DNA from: Alphaproteobacteria bacterium
GTDB taxonomy: Bacteria > Planctomycetota > Phycisphaerae > UBA1845
Assembly: GCA_028285105.1 (NCBI GenBank)
Contig: JANQQE010000024.1
Span: forward strand, 124,001 to 188,000
Direction of reading: 5' to 3'
Length of the DNA: 64,000 bases
Every line of letters starts with the position of its first letter. Position 1 is the first letter of the stretch. Of the stretch, positions 27,354-35,418 are shown piece after piece. The position numbers were made by a program, and so were the translations under genes. Under the pieces are notes generated by a model. That model was not told the DNA's origin and made no database searches. It saw only the letters and a program-made list of their open reading frames with translations.

Positions 27354-28766
27354 ATGAAAAAACAGTACGCCAAGAATTCTGGAAAATTTCGCCGCCGATC
27401 GGCTGGATATCTGCTGGTCTTGGGTGCCGCGATGCTGCTGACTGTGATTGGCTATGCATCGATCATGACCGCGCGGATCAACACGCGAATGGTTACCGGC
27501 ACCAACGACTGGGCCGAGGCCGGGGCGTTGGCCATCGCAGCCGCCGAATTGGCCCCGCTTCTTCTTCTAGGCGACGCTTGGCGCGATAACATTCAAAACG
27601 GGGTCGCAGTCGAATTTGAATTTGGCGGCGGAACAGCGTCCATCATCTACGTCGACGAGGTTGATGGTGATTTCTCGACGGGTCCGTACGATCCGATCCG
27701 GGCATACGGGATGGCCACCGTCGGAGATGCCGTTCGCGTTCGCAGCGTTCAACTGACGCCCAATGTCACGGTTCCGCTATCCAGTCTGGAGGTGGCAGTC
27801 CACTGCTCGGGTGGAGTCAGCGGAACATTGGCGTCCATCACGTCGAATCAAACGATCAGCACGGAAGGGAGCCTGACTGGTTTCCTGTTTAACGTCAACG
27901 CGGATGTGGAATACATGGGAACCGCCGTCGGTCCGACGGTCAGCGGCACTTTGACCAAGACTCTCACCGCCCGTGGCATGCCTGATCCGGAAAGTGTTTT
28001 TCAGTTCTACATTAACAATGGTACGTCGATTCCAGTCAGCGCGCTTCCCGTATCTGGTGGCAATCCAACGATTGAGGCGGTTGCACTGACGTCAAGATAC
28101 AATCCGTTCACCGGAGAGGTCAATCAATCTGGAATCTATGTGATCGATTGCGAAGGCCAAGCCGTGAAAATCAAAGACGCGCGCCTTAATGCAACACTGG
28201 TCCTGCTCAACGCGCCGGATTCCGGACTTTCGGACAAGTGCGCCGTACTGGGTCAAGTCAGTTGGCAGCCAGCGATTCCAAATTACCCGGCGCTATTGGT
28301 TCAGGGCCACCTGGATTTTTCGTTTGAAGGTGGTACGCAACTTTCTGAACTGTCCCTCGGCGTCAACCTGAATTTAGGCGAAGGATCGCAGCAGGTGCTT
28401 AATGTCGATCTCGACGGCAGCTATCCATCAAGAATCAAGGGACTGATTTACGCATCTTCTGACGTTTCGGTCTTATCCGAGAATGCAAAGATTCAGGGGG
28501 TTCTGCTTTCCGGCGGAAGCATTGACATTTCTTCGGCTGCAGAAAGCACGATCGACTATTCTAATCGCTTCTACCGCGACCCACCGCCCGGATTCGGTGC
28601 AGGACCATACGAACCCGTTGTCGGAACCTGGCGATGGGATGAGGCTCCCTGCGGAATACGTCAAACCGATTGCACGCTGGATTCCGACTGTTGCTCGGGC
28701 AATTGCAATGAGGTGACGGGCAAGTGCACGCCGAATGCCGTCGTCAGCATCAACCTGCCAATCTAA
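27354..28766 (+). CDS. GspK/PilX-like pseudopilin with adhesin-like C-terminus
   Basis: A 470-residue protein starting with a basic leader and RRSAG|YLLVLGAAMLLTVIGYASI. Gly is at -1 but there is no Glu at +5, the known exception of the tip pseudopilin GspK/PilX. The body is beta-rich with a long right-handed-repeat character (AVHCSGGVSGTLASI, KIQGVLLSGGSIDIS), as in PilX-associated filamentous domains. The end has a six-cysteine knot-like motif CTLDSDCCSGNC. It closes the pseudopilin operon (H-J-I-K order). Together the four would form a tip complex; no assembly ATPase, platform protein or secretin gene is visible here. Confidence 0.78.
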   Translation: MKKQYAKNSGKFRRRSAGYLLVLGAAMLLTVIGYASIMTARINTRMVTGTNDWAEAGALAIAAAELAPLLLLGDAWRDNIQNGVAVEFEFGGGTASIIYVDEVDGDFSTGPYDPIRAYGMATVGDAVRVRSVQLTPNVTVPLSSLEVAVHCSGGVSGTLASITSNQTISTEGSLTGFLFNVNADVEYMGTAVGPTVSGTLTKTLTARGMPDPESVFQFYINNGTSIPVSALPVSGGNPTIEAVALTSRYNPFTGEVNQSGIYVIDCEGQAVKIKDARLNATLVLLNAPDSGLSDKCAVLGQVSWQPAIPNYPALLVQGHLDFSFEGGTQLSELSLGVNLNLGEGSQQVLNVDLDGSYPSRIKGLIYASSDVSVLSENAKIQGVLLSGGSIDISSAAESTIDYSNRFYRDPPPGFGAGPYEPVVGTWRWDEAPCGIRQTDCTLDSDCCSGNCNEVTGKCTPNAVVSINLPI

Positions 28767-28916
28767 TCGACCACAACGCAGTCGATCAGGAGCAGCCTTG
28801 GAATTTTCGACCGACATCGCGCATCAAGAATGCAATCGCGTTGAGAGCGCGTACAATGGGAATCGGTCCTAAGTTGGCATGACCTTTCCCCTAATTAAAC
28901 TTTTTGGACATTAGAA

Positions 28917-30329
28917 ATGCGCAGATTTGCTGTTTGTTTGTTGGTCGTCATGCAGTTTCCCATTGCCCATGCAGATACAAAATCTGGGCCAAAGTCCACT
29001 GCATTATTCGTGAAGCAACACCAGCCCGCTCCGCCACTCTTGAAGGATGCTGTCCTTGAAGACTGGCCGCAATTCCTCGGTCCACATGGCGACATGACAT
29101 CTCGCGAGCAGCCGCTGCGCCTCGACTTTGGATCGAATGGACCGCCATTGATTTGGGAAATGCACACAGGGACCGGTTATGCCGCACCGTCGGTCGCAGA
29201 TGGCCGGCTTGTATTCTTCCATCGTGTTGACAACGAAGCGCGGGTTGAATGTGTCGATGCTGATTCTGGAAAGAGCCATTGGACATTCGGATATCCAACC
29301 GATTACAAAGATCGATACGACTTCAGCAATGGTCCGCGAAGCAGCCCTGCAATTTCAGATGGCAAAGTCTACGTTCACGGTGCCGAAGGAATACTCCACT
29401 GCCTCGAATTGGAAACCGGGAAACCCATTTGGCGACTGGACACAGCGAAGGAGTACAACGTTCCGCAAGATTTCTTTGGGGTCGGTCCGTCACCGATGGT
29501 TGACGGCGACTTGCTCATCCTTGGCATCGGCGCGCCCAAGGGACCGTGTGTCGTCGCTTTGAACAAGAATACTGGCAAAGAAGTCTGGCGGGCCGGTAAA
29601 ACGTGGCGAGCGGGTTATGCCACCCCGACGGTCGCCAAACTCAACGGAAGGACGCGGGTCTTGTTCTTTGCCGGCGGCGATGACGATCCACCCACGGGCG
29701 GTCTCATCGGAATCGATCCATCTGACGGCCGCGTGGCATTCGAGTATCCATTTCGAAGTCGCATCGTCAACTCGGTCAATGCATCCAACCCTGTCGTCAG
29801 CGGCAATCGCATCTTTCTTTCAAGCAGCTACAACACAGGTGGCGTTTTATTGCAAGTCGATGAAAACGATCAAGTCAGCGAGGTCTGGCGCATACGCAAT
29901 TTCGGAATGCACTTTATGACCCCGATCATGCACGATTCGCATCTGTACGGAATCACCGGAGCGGGTACGGGCGACGCCGAACTGGCGTGCGTGAAATGGC
30001 AAACAGGTGACATCATTTGGCGAGATGCGCCCAAGTGGCCCACGACAGTCAAACAAGCGGGTGAACCAAGAGAAATTTCGCTCTCAATCTTTCGCGGCAG
30101 CCTGCTGAGTTTGCCCGAGGGCTTCCTGATCCTGGGAGAAAAAGGCCACCTCGCATTCGCCGAAATGACGCCCAAAGGCTACACCGAACAAAGTCGCACA
30201 TCGCTCTTCTACGCCGACGAAACCTGGACACCGCCAGTCATTAGCCAAGGCTTGCTATACATTCGTCAAAACAAACCAGACCCGGTAACAGGATCTCAGC
30301 CGCGGTTGTTGTGCTATTCGCTGCGTTGA
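28917..30329 (+). CDS. Secreted PQQ-like beta-propeller repeat protein
   Basis: A 470-residue protein with signal peptide MRRFAVCLLVVMQFPIAHA and propeller blades marked by DSGKSHWTFG, TGKPIWRLD, TGKEVWRAGK, TGDIIWRDA. The opening DWPQFLGPHGDMTSREQPL is the variant of the planctomycete 'W.QFRGP.g.' start. Relative in fold and layout, but not close in sequence, to the protein at 8712-10046. Extracytoplasmic; substrate or partner unknown. Its 3' end overlaps the opposing zinc-ribbon gene by 16 bases. It starts about 150 bases after the pseudopilin operon, so it may be separately transcribed. Confidence 0.83.
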   Translation: MRRFAVCLLVVMQFPIAHADTKSGPKSTALFVKQHQPAPPLLKDAVLEDWPQFLGPHGDMTSREQPLRLDFGSNGPPLIWEMHTGTGYAAPSVADGRLVFFHRVDNEARVECVDADSGKSHWTFGYPTDYKDRYDFSNGPRSSPAISDGKVYVHGAEGILHCLELETGKPIWRLDTAKEYNVPQDFFGVGPSPMVDGDLLILGIGAPKGPCVVALNKNTGKEVWRAGKTWRAGYATPTVAKLNGRTRVLFFAGGDDDPPTGGLIGIDPSDGRVAFEYPFRSRIVNSVNASNPVVSGNRIFLSSSYNTGGVLLQVDENDQVSEVWRIRNFGMHFMTPIMHDSHLYGITGAGTGDAELACVKWQTGDIIWRDAPKWPTTVKQAGEPREISLSIFRGSLLSLPEGFLILGEKGHLAFAEMTPKGYTEQSRTSLFYADETWTPPVISQGLLYIRQNKPDPVTGSQPRLLCYSLR

Positions 30330-30826
30330 GTTGCTGGCCACGAATTGGACCCGTTTGTGGAAATGGACGCTACAACAATCTTCGCGCCGCATTCAGGACA
30401 AACACCGCTGACGTTTCCGGTAAGGTCATAGCCACAATTCGCACAGCCGCCTTTCGGCGCACGATCCCATCGCCAAAGCCCAGCCGTGATAAGCGACGCC
30501 AAGCTGAAGAACATCCAGATTGGTATTTCAAATAGCCAGCAACCTATGTAGATGTCTCGTGTTTGCGGCCAGCCGAAATAGGAATTCGAGAGGGGATTAA
30601 AGTCATTACGGCTAGTCTTTGATGCACTCCATCCCAAGAAGTCGATTCCGATTTCGTTCGGGTAGGATAGGACGACCAAACTACAACTTGCGCACCCAAT
30701 GTATGACGACGGCATTCCGTAGCCGATTGAATAGTGCGGCGAAATCAACCATAGCGAGAGCAGCGCGACACACGCCAACACACCAAGCCATTTTAGAATG
30801 CGCCGCTTGCGAATTCGCTTCTTCAT
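30314..30826 (-). CDS. Small two-helix membrane protein with C-terminal zinc ribbon
   Basis: A 170-residue protein beginning MKKRIRKRRILKWLGVLACV (basic, then helix), with a second helix near 108-128 (PIWMFFSLASLITAGLW) and the ribbon CANCGYDLTGNVSGVCPECGAKI at about 135-158. Paralogue of the 15890-16333 product. It starts 51 bases after the SPFH-propeller gene in the same direction, so it could be the last member of the ESCRT-like cluster or an independent gene. The four cysteines are intact. Function unknown. Confidence 0.72.
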   Translation of the reverse strand: MKKRIRKRRILKWLGVLACVALLSLWLISPHYSIGYGMPSSYIGCASCSLVVLSYPNEIGIDFLGWSASKTSRNDFNPLSNSYFGWPQTRDIYIGCWLFEIPIWMFFSLASLITAGLWRWDRAPKGGCANCGYDLTGNVSGVCPECGAKIVVASISTNGSNSWPATQRSE

Positions 30827-30877
30827 GTTGGCCCTTTGGCTGAACGTGATATCGAGCGCAGATTCTCGCCTGAGAAG

Positions 30878-32689
30878 TCAGGCGGTAGCGGTGCCTGTTA
30901 GGCTTGCACCTGCAATCGGAATCAAACAAACATCCTGCGTGCTGTGGCCGGTGAGTTGCGTGATGGACACCGTTTGTGCGGGGTGCTTGGGCTCATTGCC
31001 GTTCCAGATCACGATGCGGTCGCGGGCGTCGTTGATGGCGACGATGATGTCTGCGGCGCATTCGGCGCGACGGATGGTCTGACCGCCGGCATCGTAGCGG
31101 CAGACGAAAGAATCGCCCAGTACCTGCGAGTAGACGGCCAGCGACGTGTCGGTGTAGAACAATCGGGCGACATCGCCATCGATGATCGAAGCGATGGATT
31201 CGACGGCTCGGCGGCTGCCGGCATGAATCCGCGCTGGCGATTCGCAGGTTAGACCATTCCAGTGCAGGACATCGCCATCGACCGTACCCGCGAAGATGTC
31301 GTCGCCTTCGACCGACAGAGCGGTGATCGTGTCGCCGCGTGCGGACAGTTCTGCAACACCGGATTCGAGATCGCCTTCCAACACGCTGCAAATGGTATCG
31401 TCGATGCTGCACCAGAAACGCCCGGTGGCGATCAGTGCGCAGCGAACGGCTTTGGCGTTTGGGGTTTTGTCATCGAATAGCCGAATGGCCTTCGTATTGG
31501 GCTTGCCTTCGGAATCGTCCTCTTGTTGTTGCGGCCAGGCGAGTACGCCCAGTTCCGAATGGGTCGCGACCACCCAGCGATCGCTGACCGCCACCGCATT
31601 GAAACCCCCGCGCGGCACTTTGGCACAGGTGTAGACGAATGTATTCTTGATCGCGCCGCTTGCGACATCGAGTTCATACACACCGGTCGAAGCACCAATC
31701 CATAACGTGTTTGGCTCGGCGGCGCTTGCGAACTGAACCGATCGCATCCGCCCCGCCACACCACTGACCGGGATGCGTCGAGGGGAATCGCCGAGACTGC
31801 TTGCACCGAATAGCAGGACTTCGCTACCCGTGAGTGCGACGACGTGCTCGGTGACGGGTTGCGTCGCCCGCGATTCGAACAGTGCCTGATAAAGTTGCCC
31901 ACGCTGCGATTCGGAAAACGCCTTCATCAAATCCGACATCGCGGCATGTGGCGACTCGTCGGCGAGTTCTTTCAGCTTGCCCAACATCGACTGGAGATGA
32001 TCGAGCTTTTGATTTTGCGCCGTGGTGATGGCCTCTCGCAATTCGCCCTGCGCGGCGTGTTCGTGCAATCGGCGGGCTGCGATTTCTTCGGTTGCTCGGG
32101 CGCGGGCGTGCCCTTCAGATGCGAAGCGCACCTCGCGAATGGTTTCAATCGACAACCCGCTCGCAAAGCATATCTCGGCGACGGATTCCTTGACCGCCTC
32201 AATAGCAGCCGCTCCGCACTTTCCGCCGACCAGTTCTCCAGACGTATTTGCTGCGACGAACGCCAACATGCCCTTTTCGATCGATGGGCGCAGGCACGAT
32301 TGCACGGACGCGACATCCGCATCCGATCGACTGGCAATGACCCGATCGCGAAACGAATCAAGATCGCTGCGCTCGGCAACGAGTGCGACCTGCACCTGCA
32401 CGGCAACATCGCAAAGGTAACTGTCGCTCGCGGGAACCTTCTGCATTTCAAACGTCAGGTCGATCGGTTGGCTGCGGAAAATCAGCAACTCCGCCAGATC
32501 GCTGCCGTCGATGACCTGCCCGGGGCGATGAATGCGATGAACACCGTCGCGCGAAATCGACTTCGCCGCAAAACTTGCCGGCAAATCGAAGCTTCGCTTG
32601 AACACCCCGAAGATCGCTTCTGCCGGAATGGAGACGGCAACCGAGTTCGGGTTCGACAACCATTTTTGAATGTCGATGACGCTACTCAT
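30878..32689 (-). CDS. SPFH/Band-7-like domain fused to a beta-propeller
   Basis: A 603-residue soluble-looking protein with no signal or membrane helix. Residues about 15-215 look like an SPFH (prohibitin/stomatin) domain of the YdjI type: IPAEAIFGVFKRSFD at the start, then SDSYLCDVAVQVQVALV, and a helical end with ASGLSIETIREVRF. A charged coiled coil (about 215-285) follows, then six or seven propeller-like blades (AVSDRWVVATHSELGVLAW, ALSVEGDDIFAGTVDGDVLHW). In B. subtilis an SPFH protein (YdjI) binds PspA at membranes, and here the gene is last in the cluster with three Snf7-like proteins and PspC. It is separated from the AAA gene by 140 bases, so it may have its own promoter as well. 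Confidence 0.68.
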   Translation of the reverse strand: MSSVIDIQKWLSNPNSVAVSIPAEAIFGVFKRSFDLPASFAAKSISRDGVHRIHRPGQVIDGSDLAELLIFRSQPIDLTFEMQKVPASDSYLCDVAVQVQVALVAERSDLDSFRDRVIASRSDADVASVQSCLRPSIEKGMLAFVAANTSGELVGGKCGAAAIEAVKESVAEICFASGLSIETIREVRFASEGHARARATEEIAARRLHEHAAQGELREAITTAQNQKLDHLQSMLGKLKELADESPHAAMSDLMKAFSESQRGQLYQALFESRATQPVTEHVVALTGSEVLLFGASSLGDSPRRIPVSGVAGRMRSVQFASAAEPNTLWIGASTGVYELDVASGAIKNTFVYTCAKVPRGGFNAVAVSDRWVVATHSELGVLAWPQQQEDDSEGKPNTKAIRLFDDKTPNAKAVRCALIATGRFWCSIDDTICSVLEGDLESGVAELSARGDTITALSVEGDDIFAGTVDGDVLHWNGLTCESPARIHAGSRRAVESIASIIDGDVARLFYTDTSLAVYSQVLGDSFVCRYDAGGQTIRRAECAADIIVAINDARDRIVIWNGNEPKHPAQTVSITQLTGHSTQDVCLIPIAGASLTGTATA

Positions 32690-32829
32690 GGCGTGGTTGG
32701 CTTTCTTGCGATTCGTTTATTATTCCACAACTCTCAAAACAGAGACACTTCGGTAATCCTAGTTATATCATCTCTTATTCGCCCGTATGCCGCCTTTATT
32801 AATCAGTCTTTTGATTATAGCGGGGTCAA

Positions 32830-33948
32830 TTACCGGCCGGTCTGTTTGAACTTGTCGAAGCGGACGAGGTCACCGGGCTTGACCGAGGGCAGTTGTGCCT
32901 CGATGCGACTCAGCATGTCGGCGAGCGTGATTTGCCGCTCACCCCCACCCATCGCATCCATGAACGCGACCTGGGCAGCCCCCATGCAGATGTTTTTGAT
33001 GTCGGCCCCGCTGTAACCATCCAACCGATCGCAGAGTACGCCAAGGTCGATGTCGGCGGCGATGGGTCGGTCAGCCAGGTAAATCTCCAGAAGCTTAAAG
33101 CGCGCCGGCGCGTCGGGCAGCCCGACATACACCTGCGTATCGAAGCGCCCGGGTCGCAGCATCGCTTCATCGAGCATCCACGGTTTATTCGTCGCCCCAA
33201 CGAACAACAGTGCCCGTTCGCCCTTGCGATCGAACCCTTCCAGTTCCTGCAAGATCTGCGGAACAACGCGGGCCATCACCGTCGATCCTTCGGACTTGCG
33301 ACGTGGGACGAGCGCCTCAATCTCGTCGATAAAAATCACCGAACGTTTGTGCTGCTTTGCCGTCTCGAAAAGCTTGCGAACGTTTTGCTCAGCTTCTCCC
33401 ACCCACTTCGAAAGAATCTGCGCGGGGCTGATGACGAAAAACGTCGAATCAATTTCCTTCGCGATGGCTTTGGCCATCATCGTCTTACCGGTTCCGGGCG
33501 GGCCATACAGCAGCACACCGCCACCGATGTTGATCCCGTACTTCGCCGCAAGTTCCGGGTGACTGAACGGATAGATCATCTTAAGGCGAATTTCCTGCTT
33601 GATGTCTTCCAACCCGGCGATGTCGTCGAAACCGATGTCGGGAGTGTCCTGTACGATCCAATCGGATGCAGAAGCGCCCTCGTCTTCGTTTTCCTTAGCA
33701 CGTTGACGGAAGCGCCCGTCTTCAGGATTGGCTTCGTATCGTTTGCAGTCCTTGGCGAGGTCGATCAGCTCTGCGGCGACTTCTTCGCGCTGACGACGCA
33801 GCTCGGGCGTGTCGCTTTCTCCCGCGAGTTCGACCATGCAGTCAGCCGCTTCGATCAGGAACGTGCCGGCGGATGCGTAGTCGCCCTTCTTGTATGCGGT
33901 GACGCCTTTGCTCTTGAGCCTCTCGAATGTGGAGTAGGATACGCCCAT
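32830..33948 (-). CDS. Vps4-like AAA ATPase with MIT-like N-terminal domain
   Basis: A 372-residue AAA protein. Residues about 5-75 form a three-helix MIT/TPR-like bundle (GDYASAGTFLIEAADCMVEL), followed by a linker and one AAA module: Walker A GPPGTGKT (149-156), pore loop SKWVGEAEQNVRKLF (180-194), Walker B FIDEIE (206-211), sensor/Arg-finger region GATNKPWMLDEAMLRPGRFD (251-270) and DGYSGADIKNI. The pore loop, the PWxLD signature and the overall 'MIT-linker-AAA' order match Vps4/katanin (meiotic-clade) ATPases, which disassemble ESCRT-III polymers; the LRPGRFD element is instead the general classic-AAA form. It lies nine bases after the CHMP-like gene. A canonical bacterial AAA of the p97/SpoVK type is the main alternative. 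Confidence 0.82.
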   Translation of the reverse strand: MGVSYSTFERLKSKGVTAYKKGDYASAGTFLIEAADCMVELAGESDTPELRRQREEVAAELIDLAKDCKRYEANPEDGRFRQRAKENEDEGASASDWIVQDTPDIGFDDIAGLEDIKQEIRLKMIYPFSHPELAAKYGINIGGGVLLYGPPGTGKTMMAKAIAKEIDSTFFVISPAQILSKWVGEAEQNVRKLFETAKQHKRSVIFIDEIEALVPRRKSEGSTVMARVVPQILQELEGFDRKGERALLFVGATNKPWMLDEAMLRPGRFDTQVYVGLPDAPARFKLLEIYLADRPIAADIDLGVLCDRLDGYSGADIKNICMGAAQVAFMDAMGGGERQITLADMLSRIEAQLPSVKPGDLVRFDKFKQTGR

Positions 33949-33957
33949 GATGTGCGG

Positions 33958-34563
33958 TTACTTCTGCTTCTCGCTCTTGCCTTTGAGGGCATCGATTTCG
34001 GCGCGGAGTCCTGCGAGTTTGCCCATTTCCTTTTGATGCTCGGCTTCGCTTTCGGCTTCGATCATGCGGTCAATCTCTTCGTCGCTGATGCCGTCAGCCG
34101 ACGTCATTTCCACATCCTGCTGGGCGACATCTTCAATTGTATCGAGGAACATGCCCATGCGCTCTTCCATCGTCTGCGACTGAACCATCGCCTTTTCCCA
34201 ATCGGCTTGCGTTTTGACCAAATCGGTTTCGCCGAAGAGCTTGCCGATTTCGCTGGCCATCATGCCCATCGCACCGGCGAAGTCGGCCGACGCTTCAGCT
34301 TGCTTCTTGATTACCATCGCGTTTTTGACGCTGAGCAGTTGGCGTTCCAGCACGCGCTTCATCGCAGCCGTTTTCTTGAGCGTGTTGCGAATGAACTGAT
34401 ACTGCGCGGTGTCGCCGATTTCCTTAGCGCGGCGGGCGTTCTGGACGAACTCGTCGGTGAACTTGCCCTGTTCGCGAATGGCTTTCTCGATACGGCGGAT
34501 GCCCTGGCGAATCTTGATATCGCGTTCAATACGACGCTCTTCGTTGGATTTGAATAAAGCCAC
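33958..34563 (-). CDS. CHMP/ESCRT-III-like helical protein with MIM1-like C-terminus
   Basis: A 201-residue, almost wholly helical protein. The first half is basic (MALFKSNEERRIERDIK...RRIEKAIREQGK), the second half acidic (EERMGMFLDTIEDVA, SDEEIDRMIEAESEAE), the charge asymmetry typical of Snf7/CHMP proteins. A Met/Gly-rich hinge (FAGAMGMMASEIGKLF, about 95-110) falls where CHMPs have a similar segment. The last helix contains LRAEIDALK (186-194), which fits the MIM1 pattern LxxRLxxLK with Glu for Arg and Ile for Leu; MIM1 is what Vps4 MIT binds. The GTG start at 34563 shares a base with the pspC stop (TAGTG), giving coupling, and the Vps4-like gene follows after nine bases. PspA is a distant alternative of the same superfamily. 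Confidence 0.7.
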   Translation of the reverse strand: MALFKSNEERRIERDIKIRQGIRRIEKAIREQGKFTDEFVQNARRAKEIGDTAQYQFIRNTLKKTAAMKRVLERQLLSVKNAMVIKKQAEASADFAGAMGMMASEIGKLFGETDLVKTQADWEKAMVQSQTMEERMGMFLDTIEDVAQQDVEMTSADGISDEEIDRMIEAESEAEHQKEMGKLAGLRAEIDALKGKSEKQK

Positions 34564-34763
34564 TAGTCGTACTCTCGCTCAGGAATCAACATCCACAGTA
34601 TGAAATACACGAGTACGCCCGCAAACGCCGTAAAGATCGATAAGAGTACGTATACGACGCGAACAGTGGTCGGGTCCAAACCAAAATAATCTGCGATCCC
34701 GCTACACACGCCGGCAATCTGAACGTTTTGACGACTCCTTCTCAATGGATATGGTGATGACAT
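34563..34763 (-). CDS. pspC: PspC domain membrane protein
   Basis: A 66-residue protein with the full PspC domain: LRRSRQNVQIAGVCSGIADYFGLDPTTVRV followed by one long hydrophobic helix ending in YFILWMLIPE. PspC proteins sit in the inner membrane and anchor or signal to PspA, a member of the ESCRT-III superfamily. Start ATG 34763 has a GA-rich site (GAGGCGGG) upstream; a TTG seven codons earlier is less likely. The stop overlaps the GTG of the next gene. Its position between two Snf7-like genes ties the cluster to phage-shock type membrane stress. Confidence 0.93.
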   Translation of the reverse strand: MSSPYPLRRSRQNVQIAGVCSGIADYFGLDPTTVRVVYVLLSIFTAFAGVLVYFILWMLIPEREYD

Positions 34764-34806
34764 GCTAGTCCCGCCTCTCTTCAAACCTACCTTATTATCT
34801 CAAATT

Positions 34807-35415
34807 CTACTCTGTCGCGGCGTTCTGCTGTTCGCGGACGCGGCGGTCGGCTTCGTCAAACGCTTCGGTGGAATCCTCGATCGCCCCGCGATCCATCTGA
34901 TCCCAGACGTCCAGCACCGTTTGCCCTGCATCGGAAAGGGCGGCTGACCCCTCATCCACTTCGCGTCCAAGCTTCAGCACTTCGTCGAGTCGCTCCTGGT
35001 ATAACTCCGTTTTGATCGAATCGTTCTCGATCATCTTTCCGAGTCGCAGAATGTCCTTCTCGCTGATGAGTCCGAGTTGGCTTCCGGCGCTGGCGGCGCG
35101 GTCTGCATTTTCGCGCATCATCCGCAGGCGCGAAACCGTCATCATCTCTTTGCTGCGAATGTTGAGCTGCCTTGAAAGCATTAATTGCTCGGACGTCTTA
35201 AGCTCAAACTCTTGCGCCATCATACGGCGCACTTCGGGGACTTTTTCGTTGGCCCCCTTCTCGAAAAGTTCCTGCTTCTGCCGCGCGAGTTTCATCGTTT
35301 TGTTGACGAGCTGCGTGCGGTCTTTTTCCAGCAGCAACTCCTGACGCCGCAATTCTGCACGGGTCATCTTCGACAACGGTTTCTTGCGCTTCACCAGCCA
35401 ATCCATCAAAGACAT
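34807..35415 (-). CDS. Second Snf7/ESCRT-III-like coiled-coil protein
   Basis: A 202-residue all-helical protein. The N-terminal amphipathic/basic start (MSLMDWLVKRKKPLSKMTR) leads into a long hairpin-like pair of helices (LRRQELLLEKDRTQLVNKTMKL, then after the turn EKGANEKVPEVRRMMAQEFELKT), followed by an acidic tail (QTVLDVWDQMDRGAIEDSTEAFDE). Basic hairpin with acidic C-terminus and a lone Gly-containing turn is the ESCRT-III core plan. No MIM1-like ending as clear as in the 33958 product. It begins three bases after the stop of the winged-helix gene. Assignment rests on pattern and context; plain coiled-coil protein is the alternative. Confidence 0.58.
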   Translation of the reverse strand: MSLMDWLVKRKKPLSKMTRAELRRQELLLEKDRTQLVNKTMKLARQKQELFEKGANEKVPEVRRMMAQEFELKTSEQLMLSRQLNIRSKEMMTVSRLRMMRENADRAASAGSQLGLISEKDILRLGKMIENDSIKTELYQERLDEVLKLGREVDEGSAALSDAGQTVLDVWDQMDRGAIEDSTEAFDEADRRVREQQNAATE

Positions 35416-35418
35416 GCG

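Noticed and set aside
32830-33948. Proteasomal or FtsH-type AAA protein
   Set aside because: No protease domain, no N-terminal coiled coil or membrane helix; the N-terminal three-helix bundle and SKWVGE pore loop fit the Vps4 group better.
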